A stretch of 64,000 nt of DNA. It comes from Ga0077555 sp041397775. Lineage in GTDB: Bacteria > Pseudomonadota > Alphaproteobacteria > Rhizobiales > Hyphomicrobiaceae. The DNA is taken from assembly GCA_041397775.1 (NCBI GenBank), contig JAWKWB010000008.1:248001-312000 (forward strand), written 5' to 3'. The notes beneath the pieces are model-generated. The model worked only from the letters and a program-made list of their open reading frames with translations, made no database searches and was not told where the DNA came from. The position numbers and the translations under genes are program-made. How positions within the stretch are numbered: position 1 is the first letter of the stretch; each line of letters begins with the position of its first letter. This document shows positions 24,794 to 33,495 of this stretch, piece after piece.

Positions 24794-25810
24794 TCAGAGC
24801 TGGTCCTCGTACCGCTTGGCCAGTTCCTCGATGTTGTCGGGCGGCCAATTGGGGACTTCCATGCCCAGATGCAGGCCCATGGAGGCCAGCACTTCCTTGA
24901 TCTCGTTGAGCGACTTGCGTCCGAAGTTCGGCGTGCGAAGCATCTCTGCCTCGCTCTTCTGGATGAGGTCGCCGATGTAGACGATGTTGTCGTTCTTCAG
25001 GCAGTTGGCCGAACGCACCGAAAGCTCGAGCTCGTCCACCTTCTTGAGCAGTGCCGCGTTGAACGACAGCTCGGGATGGACACGCTCCTCGACGGCGCGC
25101 TTGGGCTCCTCGAAGTTGACGAACACCGAGAGCTGGTCCTGCAGGATGCGGGCGGCGAGCGCCACGGCGTCCTCGGGCTTCACGGAACCGTCCGTCTCGA
25201 CCGTCATGGTCAGCTTGTCGTAGTTGAGAATCTGCCCTTCACGGGTGTTCTCGACCTTGTAGGAGACCTTCTTGACCGGGCTGAACAGGCTGTCCACGGG
25301 GATCAGGCCGATCGGCGCGTCGTCCGGGCGATTCCGGTCGGCGGGCACGTAGCCCTTGCCCATGGAGGCCGTGAACTCCATGCGGATCGAGGCGCCCTGG
25401 TCGAGCGTGCAGATGATGTGGTCCGGGTTGAGGATCTCGACGTCGGAGCTGGTCTCGATGTCGCCAGCCCGCGCAGGACCGCGACCCTCCTTCTTGAGGA
25501 CCATGCGCTTGACGCCGTCGGAGTGGACGCGCAGCGCGATATCCTTGATGTTGAGGATGATGTTGGTCACATCCTCGCGTACGCCGGGGATCGACGAGAA
25601 CTCGTGCAGCACGCCGTCGATCTGCACCGTGTTGATGGCCGAGCCCTGCAGCGAGGACAACAGCACGCGGCGCAGCGCATTGCCGAGCGTCATGCCAAAG
25701 CCGCGCTCGAGCGGCTCGGCGACCATCGTCGCCACGCGGTCCTTGTCGCGGCCGGACTCGATGTGGAGCTTGCCCGGCTTGATGAGGTCCTGCCAGTTTT
25801 TCTGCAACAC
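24794..25810 (-). CDS. rpoA: RNA polymerase alpha subunit
   Basis: Alpha dimerises to seed RNA polymerase assembly, and its C-terminal domain contacts UP elements and activators. With the GTG at 25810 the product is 338 residues, the normal length, and begins LQKNWQDLIKP like other alphaproteobacteria. The open frame extends 18 codons further, but GAGGTGA sits 8 bases before the GTG and the extra residues are not conserved. The N-terminal domain shows ERGFGMTLGNALRRVLLSS and the C-terminal domain SANCLKNDNIVYIGDL and GRKSLNEIKE. Confidence 0.97.
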   Translation of the reverse strand: MLQKNWQDLIKPGKLHIESGRDKDRVATMVAEPLERGFGMTLGNALRRVLLSSLQGSAINTVQIDGVLHEFSSIPGVREDVTNIILNIKDIALRVHSDGVKRMVLKKEGRGPARAGDIETSSDVEILNPDHIICTLDQGASIRMEFTASMGKGYVPADRNRPDDAPIGLIPVDSLFSPVKKVSYKVENTREGQILNYDKLTMTVETDGSVKPEDAVALAARILQDQLSVFVNFEEPKRAVEERVHPELSFNAALLKKVDELELSVRSANCLKNDNIVYIGDLIQKSEAEMLRTPNFGRKSLNEIKEVLASMGLHLGMEVPNWPPDNIEELAKRYEDQL

Positions 25811-25988
25811 GATCGTCACCTCGAATTTTCTGGGGCCGACTTTCAAACGCCGGCCGCGCCTCATGCCTGGGATCAGGCCGGGCGCGACGTGAGGGGCACT
25901 GTTTCCGCCGGGGGAAGGCGGTATGCCCGTAATCGTCTTGGACGGGGAGAAGCCGCCTGCGCCTCCCTGCCCGAGCCGTCGGAACGCG

Positions 25989-26390
25989 TTAGACGCGGCG
26001 CCGCTTACGCGGGCGGCAGCCGTTGTGCGGGATCGTCGTCACGTCGCGGATCGACGTGATCTGGAAGCCCGCCGCCTGGAGCGCGCGCAGTGCCGACTCG
26101 CGGCCGGAGCCCGGACCGCAAACCTCGACTTCGAGCGTGCGCATGCCGTGCTCTGCGGCCTTGCGGGCCGCATCGTCAGCGGCAACCTGCGCGGCGTAGG
26201 GGGTCGACTTGCGCGAGCCCTTGAAGCCCATCGTGCCAGCGGACGACCAGGCGATGGCGTTGCCCTGCGCATCGGTGATGGTGATCATCGTGTTGTTGAA
26301 CGACGCGTTGACGTGGGCCACGCCCGACGCGATGTTCTTGCGCTCGCGGCGACGAACCTTGCCGCGGCCTTGGGCTTGATCTTTGGCCAT
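25989..26390 (-). CDS. rpsK: 30S ribosomal protein S11
   Basis: S11 sits on the platform of the small subunit. The product has 133 residues and contains VAHVNASFNNTMITITDAQG, the GFKGSRKSTPYAAQ segment and a basic C-terminus NGCRPRKRRRV, all standard. The start gives MAKDQAQGRGK. It follows rpsM by 96 bases and precedes rpoA by 178. Confidence 0.98.
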   Translation of the reverse strand: MAKDQAQGRGKVRRRERKNIASGVAHVNASFNNTMITITDAQGNAIAWSSAGTMGFKGSRKSTPYAAQVAADDAARKAAEHGMRTLEVEVCGPGSGRESALRALQAAGFQITSIRDVTTIPHNGCRPRKRRRV

Positions 26391-26486
26391 ATTCCAATGG
26401 GCTCCGTGACGATCTGAATGGGTGGCCGGCAGCTCCAGGCTGGCCCGGCGCGGTGGCGCCCCGAACCGGGGCGCCTGGGCTCGTGA

Positions 26487-26864
26487 TTACTTCGACGCCT
26501 GCTTCTTGCCGGCGATCGGCTTCGCCTTGCCCTTGCGGGTGCGGGCGTTCGTGTGCGTGCGCTGGCCGCGAACGGGCAGGCCACGGCGATGGCGCAGGCC
26601 GCGGTAGCAGCCCAGGTCCATCAGGCGCTTGATGTTCATGGCGACGTCACGGCGCAGGTCGCCCTCGACGATGTAGTCGCGGTCGATCGTCTCGCGGATC
26701 TGCAACACCTCGGCGTCCGTCAGCTCGTTGACGCGACGCTCGGCGGGGATCCCGACGCGCTCGCAGACTTCCTGAGCGAACTTCGGCCCAATTCCATGAA
26801 TGTACTGGAGCGCAATGACGACGCGCTTCTGCGTCGGAATGTTTACACCAGCGATACGTGCCAC
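26487..26864 (-). CDS. rpsM: 30S ribosomal protein S13
   Basis: S13 contacts the large subunit and the P-site tRNA. The 125-residue product begins MARIAGVNIPTQKRV and ends with the basic tail GLPVRGQRTHTNARTRKGK, typical of the family. It is the first gene of the alpha-type group and is preceded by a 409-base gap with a probable promoter, rather than by rpmJ as in Escherichia coli. Confidence 0.98.
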   Translation of the reverse strand: MARIAGVNIPTQKRVVIALQYIHGIGPKFAQEVCERVGIPAERRVNELTDAEVLQIRETIDRDYIVEGDLRRDVAMNIKRLMDLGCYRGLRHRRGLPVRGQRTHTNARTRKGKAKPIAGKKQASK

Positions 26865-27273
26865 GTGCGATCTCCTCGATCCGATCTAGTCGCCGGCCAG
26901 CCACCCCGCATCGGAATGAGAGCCCGGTCCGTTTCTTCATCACCCTCGGGAGTAGCGGCGCCTTGCGGTTACCGTCGCCCGTCTCATCATTCGTCTCATT
27001 CGTCCATCGTCTTCACGAGGGACGTTTTCTTTCCCGCTCCAGCCTTCCCGCTCCAGCGGAATGTCCGGCCTCGCCGCGCTCACGAAGCGCGCGTTGGACC
27101 GCTGCTCGTGCCGTTTCCAGCCATTCCTGGACGTCAGGGAAAGCAAAAGGCACCGATTCCGCGCATCTCGGCGCAGACCCGGCGATCTCTCATGCCTCGT
27201 TAAACCCGACGTTTCTAGTCAACCCTTTTCCTCACGTCAACACCTGTGACGACATGCCGCTTGACCAAATGGC
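26865..27273. other. adk-rpsM intergenic leader region, no gene seen
   Basis: A 409-base gap that is unusually long for this block. Open frames on either strand show no conserved protein pattern. It holds the probable promoter at 27212-27240, which would give a leader of about 340 bases before rpsM, long enough for an autoregulatory structure. I could not recognise a specific ribosomal-protein binding fold in it. Confidence 0.6.
27212..27240 (-). promoter_or_regulatory. Internal promoter for rpsM-rpsK-rpoA-rplQ
   Basis: On the minus strand TTGACG (27235-27240) and TAGAAA (27212-27217) are exactly 17 bases apart, just past the adk stop codon. It is among the best sigma-70-type matches in the window and would allow independent transcription of the alpha-type group. 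Confidence 0.55.
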
Positions 27274-27924
27274 CTAGCGGGCGTCCAGAATCGCCCGAAT
27301 GTCGGCCGTCACCGCTTCGATCGCGGCCATGCCGTCGACCGATTTCAGCGATTTCTTGCAGTAGTAATAGCCGATCAGCGGCGCCGTCTCACGGTAGTAG
27401 GCCATGAGGCGGGTCGTGACCGTCTTTTCGTTGTCGTCCTCGCGGCGCGTGAACTCGTGCCCGCCGCATTTGTCGCAGGTGCCTGCGACCTTCGGCTTCT
27501 TGAACGTGTCGTGATAGCCCTCGCCGCAGTTGGCGCAGGTGGATCGTCCCACGACGCGCGCCACCAGCAGCTCGGGATCGACACGCAGCTCGATGACGGC
27601 GTCGATGGCGCGGCCTTTCCGGGCCATCATGTCATCGAGTGCGTCTGCCTGGGCGAGCGTGCGCGGAAAGCCGTCGAGGATGAACCCCTTGGCGCAGTCG
27701 GGCTGATCGATGCGATCGGCGATGATGCCGACGACCACGGCATCGGGGACGAGCTGTCCCTTGGCCATGATCTCCTTGGCTTCGAGGCCCACCTTCGTGC
27801 CGGCCTTGACGGCGGCGCGCAGCATGTCGCCCGTCGAGAGCTGGACGAGGCCATGGCTCGTCGAGATCTCCTTGGCCTGGGTGCCTTTGCCGGCTCCCGG
27901 CGGCCCCAACAGGATCAGGTTCAT
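27274..27924 (-). CDS. adk: Adenylate kinase (zinc-LID type)
   Basis: Interconverts ATP + AMP and 2 ADP. The 216-residue product has the P-loop GPPGAGKGTQ, the AMP-binding LSTGDMLR and GFPRTLAQAD segments and a long-form LID. The LID carries four cysteines, C-x2-C (CANC) and C-x2-C (CDKC), which normally bind a structural zinc. I take the ATG at 27924 (MNLILLG); six upstream codons are not conserved. It lies 39 bases after secY, a usual place in alphaproteobacteria. Confidence 0.97.
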   Translation of the reverse strand: MNLILLGPPGAGKGTQAKEISTSHGLVQLSTGDMLRAAVKAGTKVGLEAKEIMAKGQLVPDAVVVGIIADRIDQPDCAKGFILDGFPRTLAQADALDDMMARKGRAIDAVIELRVDPELLVARVVGRSTCANCGEGYHDTFKKPKVAGTCDKCGGHEFTRREDDNEKTVTTRLMAYYRETAPLIGYYYCKKSLKSVDGMAAIEAVTADIRAILDAR

Positions 27925-27963
27925 TGGTCGTCTCCCCGTCACCTGGGCTCCCTGGTTCTACGA

Positions 27964-29319
27964 TCAGCGGCGGCCACGCGAAGCACCGCGCAGCTTGGCC
28001 TTTTTGATGAGCCCTTCGTATTGGTGGGCGATCAGATGGCTTTGCACCTGCGCCACAGTGTCCATCGTAACGCTGACCGCGATCAGAAGCGACGTACCGC
28101 CGAAGTAGAACGGTACGGCCCAATAGGAGATCAAAATCTCCGGCAGCACGCATACGAAGGCCAGGTAGATGGCACCAACCACCGTCACGCGCGTCAGCAC
28201 GTAGTCGATGTATTCGGCCGTCTTGGCGCCCGGACGGATGCCGGGAATGAAACCACCGTACTTGCGCAGATTGTCAGCAGTATCGGCCGGATTGACCACG
28301 ACCGACGTGTAGAAGAACGCAAAGAACATGATCAGCAGGACGTAGGTCAGCAGATAGAGCGGCTGGCCACGCCCCAGCAGGGCGACGATGTTCGTCAGCC
28401 ACTCCGGCCCGCCGCCCCCGGCCATGAAGCTCGCCGCCGTGATCGGCAGCAGCAGCAGCGAGGAGGCGAAGATCGGCGGAATGACGCCCGACGAGTTCAG
28501 CTTGAGCGGCAGGTGCGAGGCCTCGCCCTGGAACATCTTGTTGCCGACTTGTCGCTTGGGGTACTGGATCAGCAGGCGTCGGACGGCGCGCTCCATGAAG
28601 ACGATGGCGGCGACGGTCGCCAGCATCATCACCAGCAGGGTGATCAGCAGGAACGCCGAAATGGCTCCCGTGCGGCCCAGCTCGAACAGGCCGGAGATGG
28701 CTCCAGGCAAACCGGCGACGATGCCGGCGAAGATGATCAGCGACGTGCCGTTGCCGACGCCGCGCTGCGTGATCTGCTCGCCCAGCCACATCAGGAACAT
28801 GGTGCCGCCGACCAGCGTGATCACCGTGGAGATCCGGAAGAACCAGCCCGGATCGAACACGACGGCGCCGGCCGAGCCACGCTGCCCCTCGAGTCCCAGC
28901 GCGATACCGTATGCCTGGAACGCGGCGAGAGCCACCGTCAGGTAGCGGGTGTACTGGTTGATCTGCTTGCGGCCCTGCTCCCCCTCCTTCTTGAGGGCCT
29001 CCAGCTTGGGGGCGACCGACGTCATCAACTGCATGATGATCGACGCGGAGATGTAGGGCATGATGTTGAGCGCGAAGATCGCCATACGCTCGATGGCACC
29101 GCCCGAGAAGAGATTGATCATGCCAAGGAGGCCCTTGGACGTGTTCTGAAAAATCTCGGCGAAGGCGGCCGGGTTGATGCCCGGCATGGGGATGAACGTA
29201 CCGAGCCGGTAGACGAGCAGCGCCCCGAGGGTGAACCACAGTCGCCTCTTGAGATCCTCCGCCTTGGAGAAGGCGCCGAAGTTCAGGTTGGAGGCGAGTT
29301 GCTCTGCGGCGGAAACCAT
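27964..29319 (-). CDS. secY: Protein translocase channel subunit SecY
   Basis: The core of the SecYEG channel in the inner membrane. The 451-residue protein has about ten membrane segments; the family signatures GINPAAFAEIF (after TM1, in the plug region), IMPYISASIIMQLMT (TM2) and KRYEGL-like C-terminal cytoplasmic sequence (HQYEGLIKKAKLRG) are visible. It starts MVSAAEQLASNLNFGAF. It follows rplO by 155 bases; the gap contains a GC-rich hairpin. Confidence 0.98.
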   Translation of the reverse strand: MVSAAEQLASNLNFGAFSKAEDLKRRLWFTLGALLVYRLGTFIPMPGINPAAFAEIFQNTSKGLLGMINLFSGGAIERMAIFALNIMPYISASIIMQLMTSVAPKLEALKKEGEQGRKQINQYTRYLTVALAAFQAYGIALGLEGQRGSAGAVVFDPGWFFRISTVITLVGGTMFLMWLGEQITQRGVGNGTSLIIFAGIVAGLPGAISGLFELGRTGAISAFLLITLLVMMLATVAAIVFMERAVRRLLIQYPKRQVGNKMFQGEASHLPLKLNSSGVIPPIFASSLLLLPITAASFMAGGGGPEWLTNIVALLGRGQPLYLLTYVLLIMFFAFFYTSVVVNPADTADNLRKYGGFIPGIRPGAKTAEYIDYVLTRVTVVGAIYLAFVCVLPEILISYWAVPFYFGGTSLLIAVSVTMDTVAQVQSHLIAHQYEGLIKKAKLRGASRGRR

Positions 29320-29436
29320 GGGCTGTCAGCTCCTGGGCGCCACGCCCGGCGCGGCCACCCGTTCAAGTCGGCGGATATCGTCGCGACAACCGTTTACACG
29401 CATGCGACGCGTGTTGAAAGACACCCGGCACCGAAG

Positions 29437-29459
29437 CCCGCCGGATAACCCCCGGCGGG
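29437..29459 (-). other. GC hairpin between rplO and secY
   Basis: CCCGCCGG and CCGGCGGG form an 8-bp stem with a 7-base loop, 16 bases past the rplO stop. No T-run follows on the minus strand, so it is more likely an RNA-processing or stability hairpin than a terminator. Confidence 0.45.
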
Positions 29460-29474
29460 ACGTCTTCTGGTGTG

Positions 29475-30023
29475 TCAGTCGTCGCTGCCAGCGCGCTTCT
29501 TGACCGGCTTGCCCTTCTTGGCAGCCGTCTTGGCGCGTTTCTTCTCGTCGGCCTCGAGCACCTTGGGGACGATCAGCGTCAGCGAGCCGCCAGCCTTCTC
29601 GATGGCTTCCTTGGCGGTCGCCGTGGCATGGTTGACGACGAGCGTCAACTTCGCCGTCAGCTCACCGTTGCCCAGCACGCGGATGCCGTCCAACTCGCGG
29701 CGGACGAGACCGGCTGCCTTGAGCGCGGCGACGTCGATCGTCTTGCCGGCATCGAGCCGGCCGGCGTCGACGGCAGCCTGCAGATCGGCCAGGCCGATTT
29801 CGTTGAAGGACTTGCGCGACAGCGGGTTGAAGCCACGCTTCGGCAGGCGGCGATGGAGCGGCATCTGGCCGCCCTCGAAGCCGCCGAGACGCACGCCCGA
29901 GCGCGCGGTCTGGCCCTTGCCACCGCGGCCGCCCATCTTGCCGACGCCCGAGCCGATGCCGCGGCCGATGCGCACGCGCGATTTATTCGCGCCCGGATTG
30001 TCCTTGATGTCATTGAGCCGCAT
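29475..30023 (-). CDS. rplO: 50S ribosomal protein L15
   Basis: L15 is a late assembly protein of the large subunit. The 182-residue form begins MRLNDIKDNPGANKSRVRIGRG and contains GGQMPLHRRLPKRGF and the KAIEKAGGS-like block, then a Lys-rich tail. The ATG at 30023 is chosen over an upstream frame extension of 24 codons that lacks similarity. A 172-base gap separates it from rpmD; I see no gene there. Confidence 0.97.
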   Translation of the reverse strand: MRLNDIKDNPGANKSRVRIGRGIGSGVGKMGGRGGKGQTARSGVRLGGFEGGQMPLHRRLPKRGFNPLSRKSFNEIGLADLQAAVDAGRLDAGKTIDVAALKAAGLVRRELDGIRVLGNGELTAKLTLVVNHATATAKEAIEKAGGSLTLIVPKVLEADEKKRAKTAAKKGKPVKKRAGSDD

Positions 30024-30195
30024 CGGTCTCACGCTCCTATTGGTCGTCCTTGGTGCAGTGCAATAGCGCTCGTCAGTCGAGCGCGTGGACACCACAAAAT
30101 CTCAGTCTAACACGCATTGCGCCCGCAGCAGGGTGGAATTCCCCACCGAGGGCCGACGTGCAGCGCGACGGGGATCCCCCCGCGCGCCGAAGCCC

Positions 30196-30387
30196 TCAGG
30201 CCTTCTCCTCGACGATGCGGACCAGATGGCTCACCTTCGCCACCATGCCCCGGACGTCGGGCGTATCGACAAGCGTGCGCCGGCGGTTGATCTTGTTCAG
30301 ACCCAACCCCTTCAGCGTCGCCGTCTGAACCTCTGGCCGGCGGGCCGCGCTGCGAAACTGCTCAACCGTAATCGTCTTGCCAGCCAT
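30196..30387 (-). CDS. rpmD: 50S ribosomal protein L30
   Basis: A 63-residue L30 of the short bacterial form. The family pattern is clear: VEQFRSAARRPEVQTATLKGLGLNKINRRRTLVDTPDVRGMVAKVSHLV. It lies between rpsE and rplO as usual in the spc group. Confidence 0.97.
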   Translation of the reverse strand: MAGKTITVEQFRSAARRPEVQTATLKGLGLNKINRRRTLVDTPDVRGMVAKVSHLVRIVEEKA

Positions 30388-30443
30388 TTCAGCTCACCTC
30401 GTTTGGGGCAGGGCCGGCGCTCACGCCGGCCGCACGCCCGTCG

Positions 30444-31022
30444 TTATGCGGATTCCTGGACAGCTTCACCAGCATCGCCAGCCTGGTCGCGGCGGCGCGA
30501 GACGATCTCGGAGACCTTCTTGCTGCGGCGAGCGGCGACGGCGCGCGGGTTTTCCTGAGCCTTGAGGGCATTCACGGTGGCCCGCACCATGTTGTAGGGG
30601 TTCGACGTGCCGAGCGACTTGGCGACGACGTCGCGGACCCCCAGCATCTCGAACACGGCGCGCATCGGACCGCCGGCGATGATACCGGTGCCCGGAGGTG
30701 CTGCACGCAGCACGACCTTGCCGGCGCCGTGATGGCCCGTGCTGTCATGATGCAGCGTACGCTTGTCGCGCATCGGCACGCGGACCAGTGCACGCTTGGC
30801 CGCCTCGGTCGCCTTGCGGATCGCCTCGGGAACCTCGCGTGCCTTGCCGTGACCGAAGCCGACCTGCCCCTGCTGGTCGCCGACCACAACGAGCGCGGCA
30901 AAGCCGAAGCGCTTGCCGCCCTTCACCACCTTCGCCACGCGGTTGAGCGCGACCAGCTTGTCGGCGAACTCCGACTTGCGGTCGTCGTCCCGGTCACGAT
31001 CTCTCGACGGATTGCGTGCCAC
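30444..31022 (-). CDS. rpsE: 30S ribosomal protein S5
   Basis: S5 helps control decoding accuracy. The 192-residue product has the double-stranded RNA-binding-like N-domain (KLVALNRVAKVVKGGKRFGFAALVVVGD) and the C-terminal GTGIIAGGPMRAVFEMLGVRDVVAKSLGTSNPYN. Lys/Arg positions tied to spectinomycin resistance (near VVKGGKR) look wild type. It follows rplR by 18 bases. Confidence 0.98.
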   Translation of the reverse strand: MARNPSRDRDRDDDRKSEFADKLVALNRVAKVVKGGKRFGFAALVVVGDQQGQVGFGHGKAREVPEAIRKATEAAKRALVRVPMRDKRTLHHDSTGHHGAGKVVLRAAPPGTGIIAGGPMRAVFEMLGVRDVVAKSLGTSNPYNMVRATVNALKAQENPRAVAARRSKKVSEIVSRRRDQAGDAGEAVQESA

Positions 31023-31040
31023 AGGTCTCGTCCTTTCGAA

Positions 31041-31403
31041 TTAGAAGCTCAGGCCGCCCTCGCGAGCGGCATCAGCGAGCGCCTTCACGCGCCCGTGGAA
31101 CATATAGCCGCCACGGTCGAACACGACCGTGCTCACGCCCGCCTTCACGGCGCGCTCGGCGACCAGCTTGCCGACTTCGACGGCGGCGTCCTTGTTGGCA
31201 CCGTTCTTGAGCTTGCCCTTAAGCTCGCGATCCATGGAGGATGCCTGGGCAAGCGTCACGCCACGCGCGTCGTCGATGACTTGCGCGTAGATGTGCAACG
31301 AGGAGCGGAACACGGACAGCCGAGGACGGCCGCCGGCCACCTTCTTGAGCTGGCGACGCACCCGCTGTGTGCGCCGCTGGAAGTTCTTGTCGTGCGCGCT
31401 CAT
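31041..31403 (-). CDS. rplR: 50S ribosomal protein L18
   Basis: L18 binds 5S rRNA with L5. The 120 residues start MSAHDKNFQRRTQRVRRQL and include RPRLSVFRSSLHIYAQVIDD and FDRGGYMFHGRVKALADAAREGGL, the family's conserved end. The true start is the ATG at 31403; the longer open frame upstream is a shifted reading of rplF. Confidence 0.97.
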   Translation of the reverse strand: MSAHDKNFQRRTQRVRRQLKKVAGGRPRLSVFRSSLHIYAQVIDDARGVTLAQASSMDRELKGKLKNGANKDAAVEVGKLVAERAVKAGVSTVVFDRGGYMFHGRVKALADAAREGGLSF

Positions 31404-31414
31404 GGGTATGGCCC

Positions 31415-31957
31415 TTACTTCTTCTTGCCTTCCTTGCGCAGGATGAACTCGCCTTGATAGCGGACACCCTTGCCCTGGTACGGCTCTGGCTTGCGGTAGG
31501 CGCGCAGCTCTGCTGCGACCTGGCCGACCTTCTGCTTGTCGATCCCCGCGATGCGGACGATCGTATCCTTCTTCGGTCCGTCGAGCGTGATCGTGATGCC
31601 CTCGGGGATCGAATAGATGATGTCGTGGCTGAAGCCGAGCGAAAGCTGAAGGTCCTTGCCCTTCATGCCCGCACGGAAGCCGACGCCGTGGATCTCGAGA
31701 GACTGCTGGTAGCCGTCGACGACACCCTTGATCTGGTTCTCGATCAGCGTGCGCGAGAGACCCCACTTGGAGCGGGCGCTCTGCGTCATCTCACGCGGCG
31801 CGACCGCAATGCCAGCTTCCGTCTTCTCGACCTTGATCTCTTCGGAAACGACAAGAGAAAGCTCGCCCTTGGGGCCCTTTACCTTGACTTCCTGACCAGA
31901 GATGGTCGCTTGCACGTTGGCTGGCACCGGAACCGGTTTCTTGCCGATGCGCGACAT
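31415..31957 (-). CDS. rplF: 50S ribosomal protein L6
   Basis: L6 lies near the factor-binding site of the large subunit. The 180 residues start MSRIGKKPVPVPANVQ and carry two L6 repeats, ending with GKGVRYQGEFILRKEGKKK, with the PYQGKGVRY signature. The ATG at 31957 is preferred to an in-frame ATG six codons earlier. A 108-base gap with two hairpins precedes it. Confidence 0.97.
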   Translation of the reverse strand: MSRIGKKPVPVPANVQATISGQEVKVKGPKGELSLVVSEEIKVEKTEAGIAVAPREMTQSARSKWGLSRTLIENQIKGVVDGYQQSLEIHGVGFRAGMKGKDLQLSLGFSHDIIYSIPEGITITLDGPKKDTIVRIAGIDKQKVGQVAAELRAYRKPEPYQGKGVRYQGEFILRKEGKKK

Positions 31958-31985
31958 CGCTCCTCCTCGCCTCACCGTCTCGAGG

Positions 31986-32057
31986 CGGTCCCGCCGGGAC
32001 CGCGTTTATCACATATCGTTCTGTTTTACGGCCAGCCCGGCGTCGAACCGCCGGGCT
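31986..32057 (-). other. Two GC hairpins between rpsH and rplF
   Basis: CGGTCCC-GCC-GGGACCG (31986-32002) and AGCCCGGCG-TCGAAC-CGCCGGGCT (32034-32057, 9-bp stem) lie in the 108-base rpsH-rplF gap. Neither has a T-run downstream on the coding strand. They may be processing sites or stabilising elements within the spc transcript. Confidence 0.45.
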
Positions 32058-32065
32058 TTCACGCA

Positions 32066-32464
32066 TCAGAACACGCTGCAAAGCACTTCGCCGCCGACCT
32101 TCTCCTCACGTGCCCGCGTATCGGACATGACGCCCTTCGGCGTGGAGAGGATCGCAACGCCCAGGCCGTTCGCCACGGTCGGGATGTCACGGAGCGGTGC
32201 GTAGACGCGACGGCCAGGCTTGGAGACGCGCGCAATCTCGCGAATCGCCGGCTGGCCGTTCGTATACTTGAGTTCGATCTCGAGCTCGCTGAGGCCCGTC
32301 TTGTGATCGACGCGCGTATAGCCGCGGATATACCCTTCCTCGGCCAGAACGTCGAGCACCCGCGCACGCAGGTTGGATGCGGGCGTCACGACCTTGGGCC
32401 GGCGCCGCGTCTGCGCGTTGCGGATGCGGGTCAGCATGTCGCCGAGCGGATCGTTAGTCGCCAT
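32066..32464 (-). CDS. rpsH: 30S ribosomal protein S8
   Basis: S8 binds helix 21 of 16S rRNA and is a known translational repressor of the spc operon in enteric bacteria. The 132 residues begin MATNDPLGDMLTRIRNAQ and end in the signature GLGVAILSTPKGVMSDTRAREEKVGGEVLCSVF. It is 12 bases after rpsN. Confidence 0.98.
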   Translation of the reverse strand: MATNDPLGDMLTRIRNAQTRRRPKVVTPASNLRARVLDVLAEEGYIRGYTRVDHKTGLSELEIELKYTNGQPAIREIARVSKPGRRVYAPLRDIPTVANGLGVAILSTPKGVMSDTRAREEKVGGEVLCSVF

Positions 32465-32476
32465 GCTCGTATCTCC

Positions 32477-32782
32477 TTACCAGCTCGACTTGACCATGCC
32501 CGGGATCAGGCCCAGGCTCGCCATCTCGCGCAGTTGGTTGCGGCACAGCCGAAGCTTGCGGTAGTAGCCGCGCGAGCGTCCCGTGACCTCGCAGCGATTA
32601 CGGATGCGCGTCTTCGACGAATTACGCGGCAGGGACGCCAGCTTCAGATGCGCCTGGAAGCGCACTTCGGGCGGCTGCTGCTTGTCCATCGCGATCTCTT
32701 TGAGCTTCTCGCGGCGCTCGGCGAACTGGGTGACCAGCCGGCGGCGGCGATTGTTCTTTTCGATCGAGCTCTTCTTGGCCAT
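32477..32782 (-). CDS. rpsN: 30S ribosomal protein S14 (zinc-free form)
   Basis: The 101-residue long form of S14 (MAKKSSIEKNNRRRRLVTQFAERREKLK...) ending in RNRCEVTGRSRGYYRKLRLCRNQLREMASLGLIPGMVKSSW. It lacks the C-x2-C...C-x2-C zinc ribbon of the short form, so it should work without zinc, as usual for Proteobacteria. The ATG at 32782 is used; four upstream codons are dispensable. Confidence 0.97.
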   Translation of the reverse strand: MAKKSSIEKNNRRRRLVTQFAERREKLKEIAMDKQQPPEVRFQAHLKLASLPRNSSKTRIRNRCEVTGRSRGYYRKLRLCRNQLREMASLGLIPGMVKSSW

Positions 32783-32826
32783 CAGGTCCTCCAAGACCCA
32801 GAAAACTTAGGCTGCATCGGCGCCTG

Positions 32827-33492
32827 TCAGGTACGGAACGGAAAGTTGAAGCCGCGCAGAAGCTCGCGCGCCTCGTCGTCCGTCTGGGCCGTGGTGCAGA
32901 CGATCACGTCCATGCCACGCACCTCGTCGATCTTGTCGTAGTCGATCTCGGGGAACACGGTGTGCTCCTTGAGGCCGAGTGCGAAGTTACCGCGACCGTC
33001 GAAGCTCTTCGCGTTCAGGCCCCGGAAGTCCTTGACGCGCGGCAGCGCGATGGTGACCAGGCGGTCGAGAAACTCGTACATCCGGTCGCCGCGCAGCGTC
33101 ACCTTGGCGCCGATTGCCATGTTCTCGCGCACCTTGAAGGTCGCGATCGACTGGCGGGCCCGCGTGATCACCGGACGCTGACCGGCGATCAGAGCCAGAT
33201 CGCCGGCGGCATTGTCCACCTTCTTGCGATCGGACACGGCCTCGCCGACGCCCATGTTGATGACGATCTTCTCCAGACGCGGGATCTGCATCTGGTTCTT
33301 GTATTCGAATTTCTTCGTCAGGGCTTCGCGCACCACCTTTTCGTAGTGCTGCTTCATGCGCGGCTTGTAGTCGGCCGGGCGCGGGGCTGCGGCAGCTTTC
33401 GCCTTCACCTCGCCCTTGGCTGCACCCTTCGCGCCGCCCTTGGCTTCGCGGGCCGGCTTCCCGGCGCCTTTCGCCTTGTCTTTCTCGGCCAT
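32827..33492 (-). CDS. rplE: 50S ribosomal protein L5 with N-terminal Lys/Ala extension
   Basis: L5 binds 5S rRNA and touches the P-site tRNA. The core (PRMKQHYEKVVREALTKKF to RGFNFPFRT) is standard, with NMGVGEAV and ELDRLVTIALPRVKDFRGL-like blocks. The product is 221 residues, about 40 more than usual, owing to an N-terminal stretch rich in Lys, Ala and Gly (about residues 1-45). The extension has normal ribosome-site spacing and starts three bases after rplX, so I accept it. An internal start at the Met before KQHYEK cannot be excluded. Confidence 0.94.
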   Translation of the reverse strand: MAEKDKAKGAGKPAREAKGGAKGAAKGEVKAKAAAAPRPADYKPRMKQHYEKVVREALTKKFEYKNQMQIPRLEKIVINMGVGEAVSDRKKVDNAAGDLALIAGQRPVITRARQSIATFKVRENMAIGAKVTLRGDRMYEFLDRLVTIALPRVKDFRGLNAKSFDGRGNFALGLKEHTVFPEIDYDKIDEVRGMDVIVCTTAQTDDEARELLRGFNFPFRT

Positions 33493-33495
33493 GGC

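Noticed and set aside
29437..29459. Intrinsic terminator between rplO and secY
   Set aside because: A good stem but no T-run on the coding strand, and secY must be transcribed through it; kept only as a hairpin.
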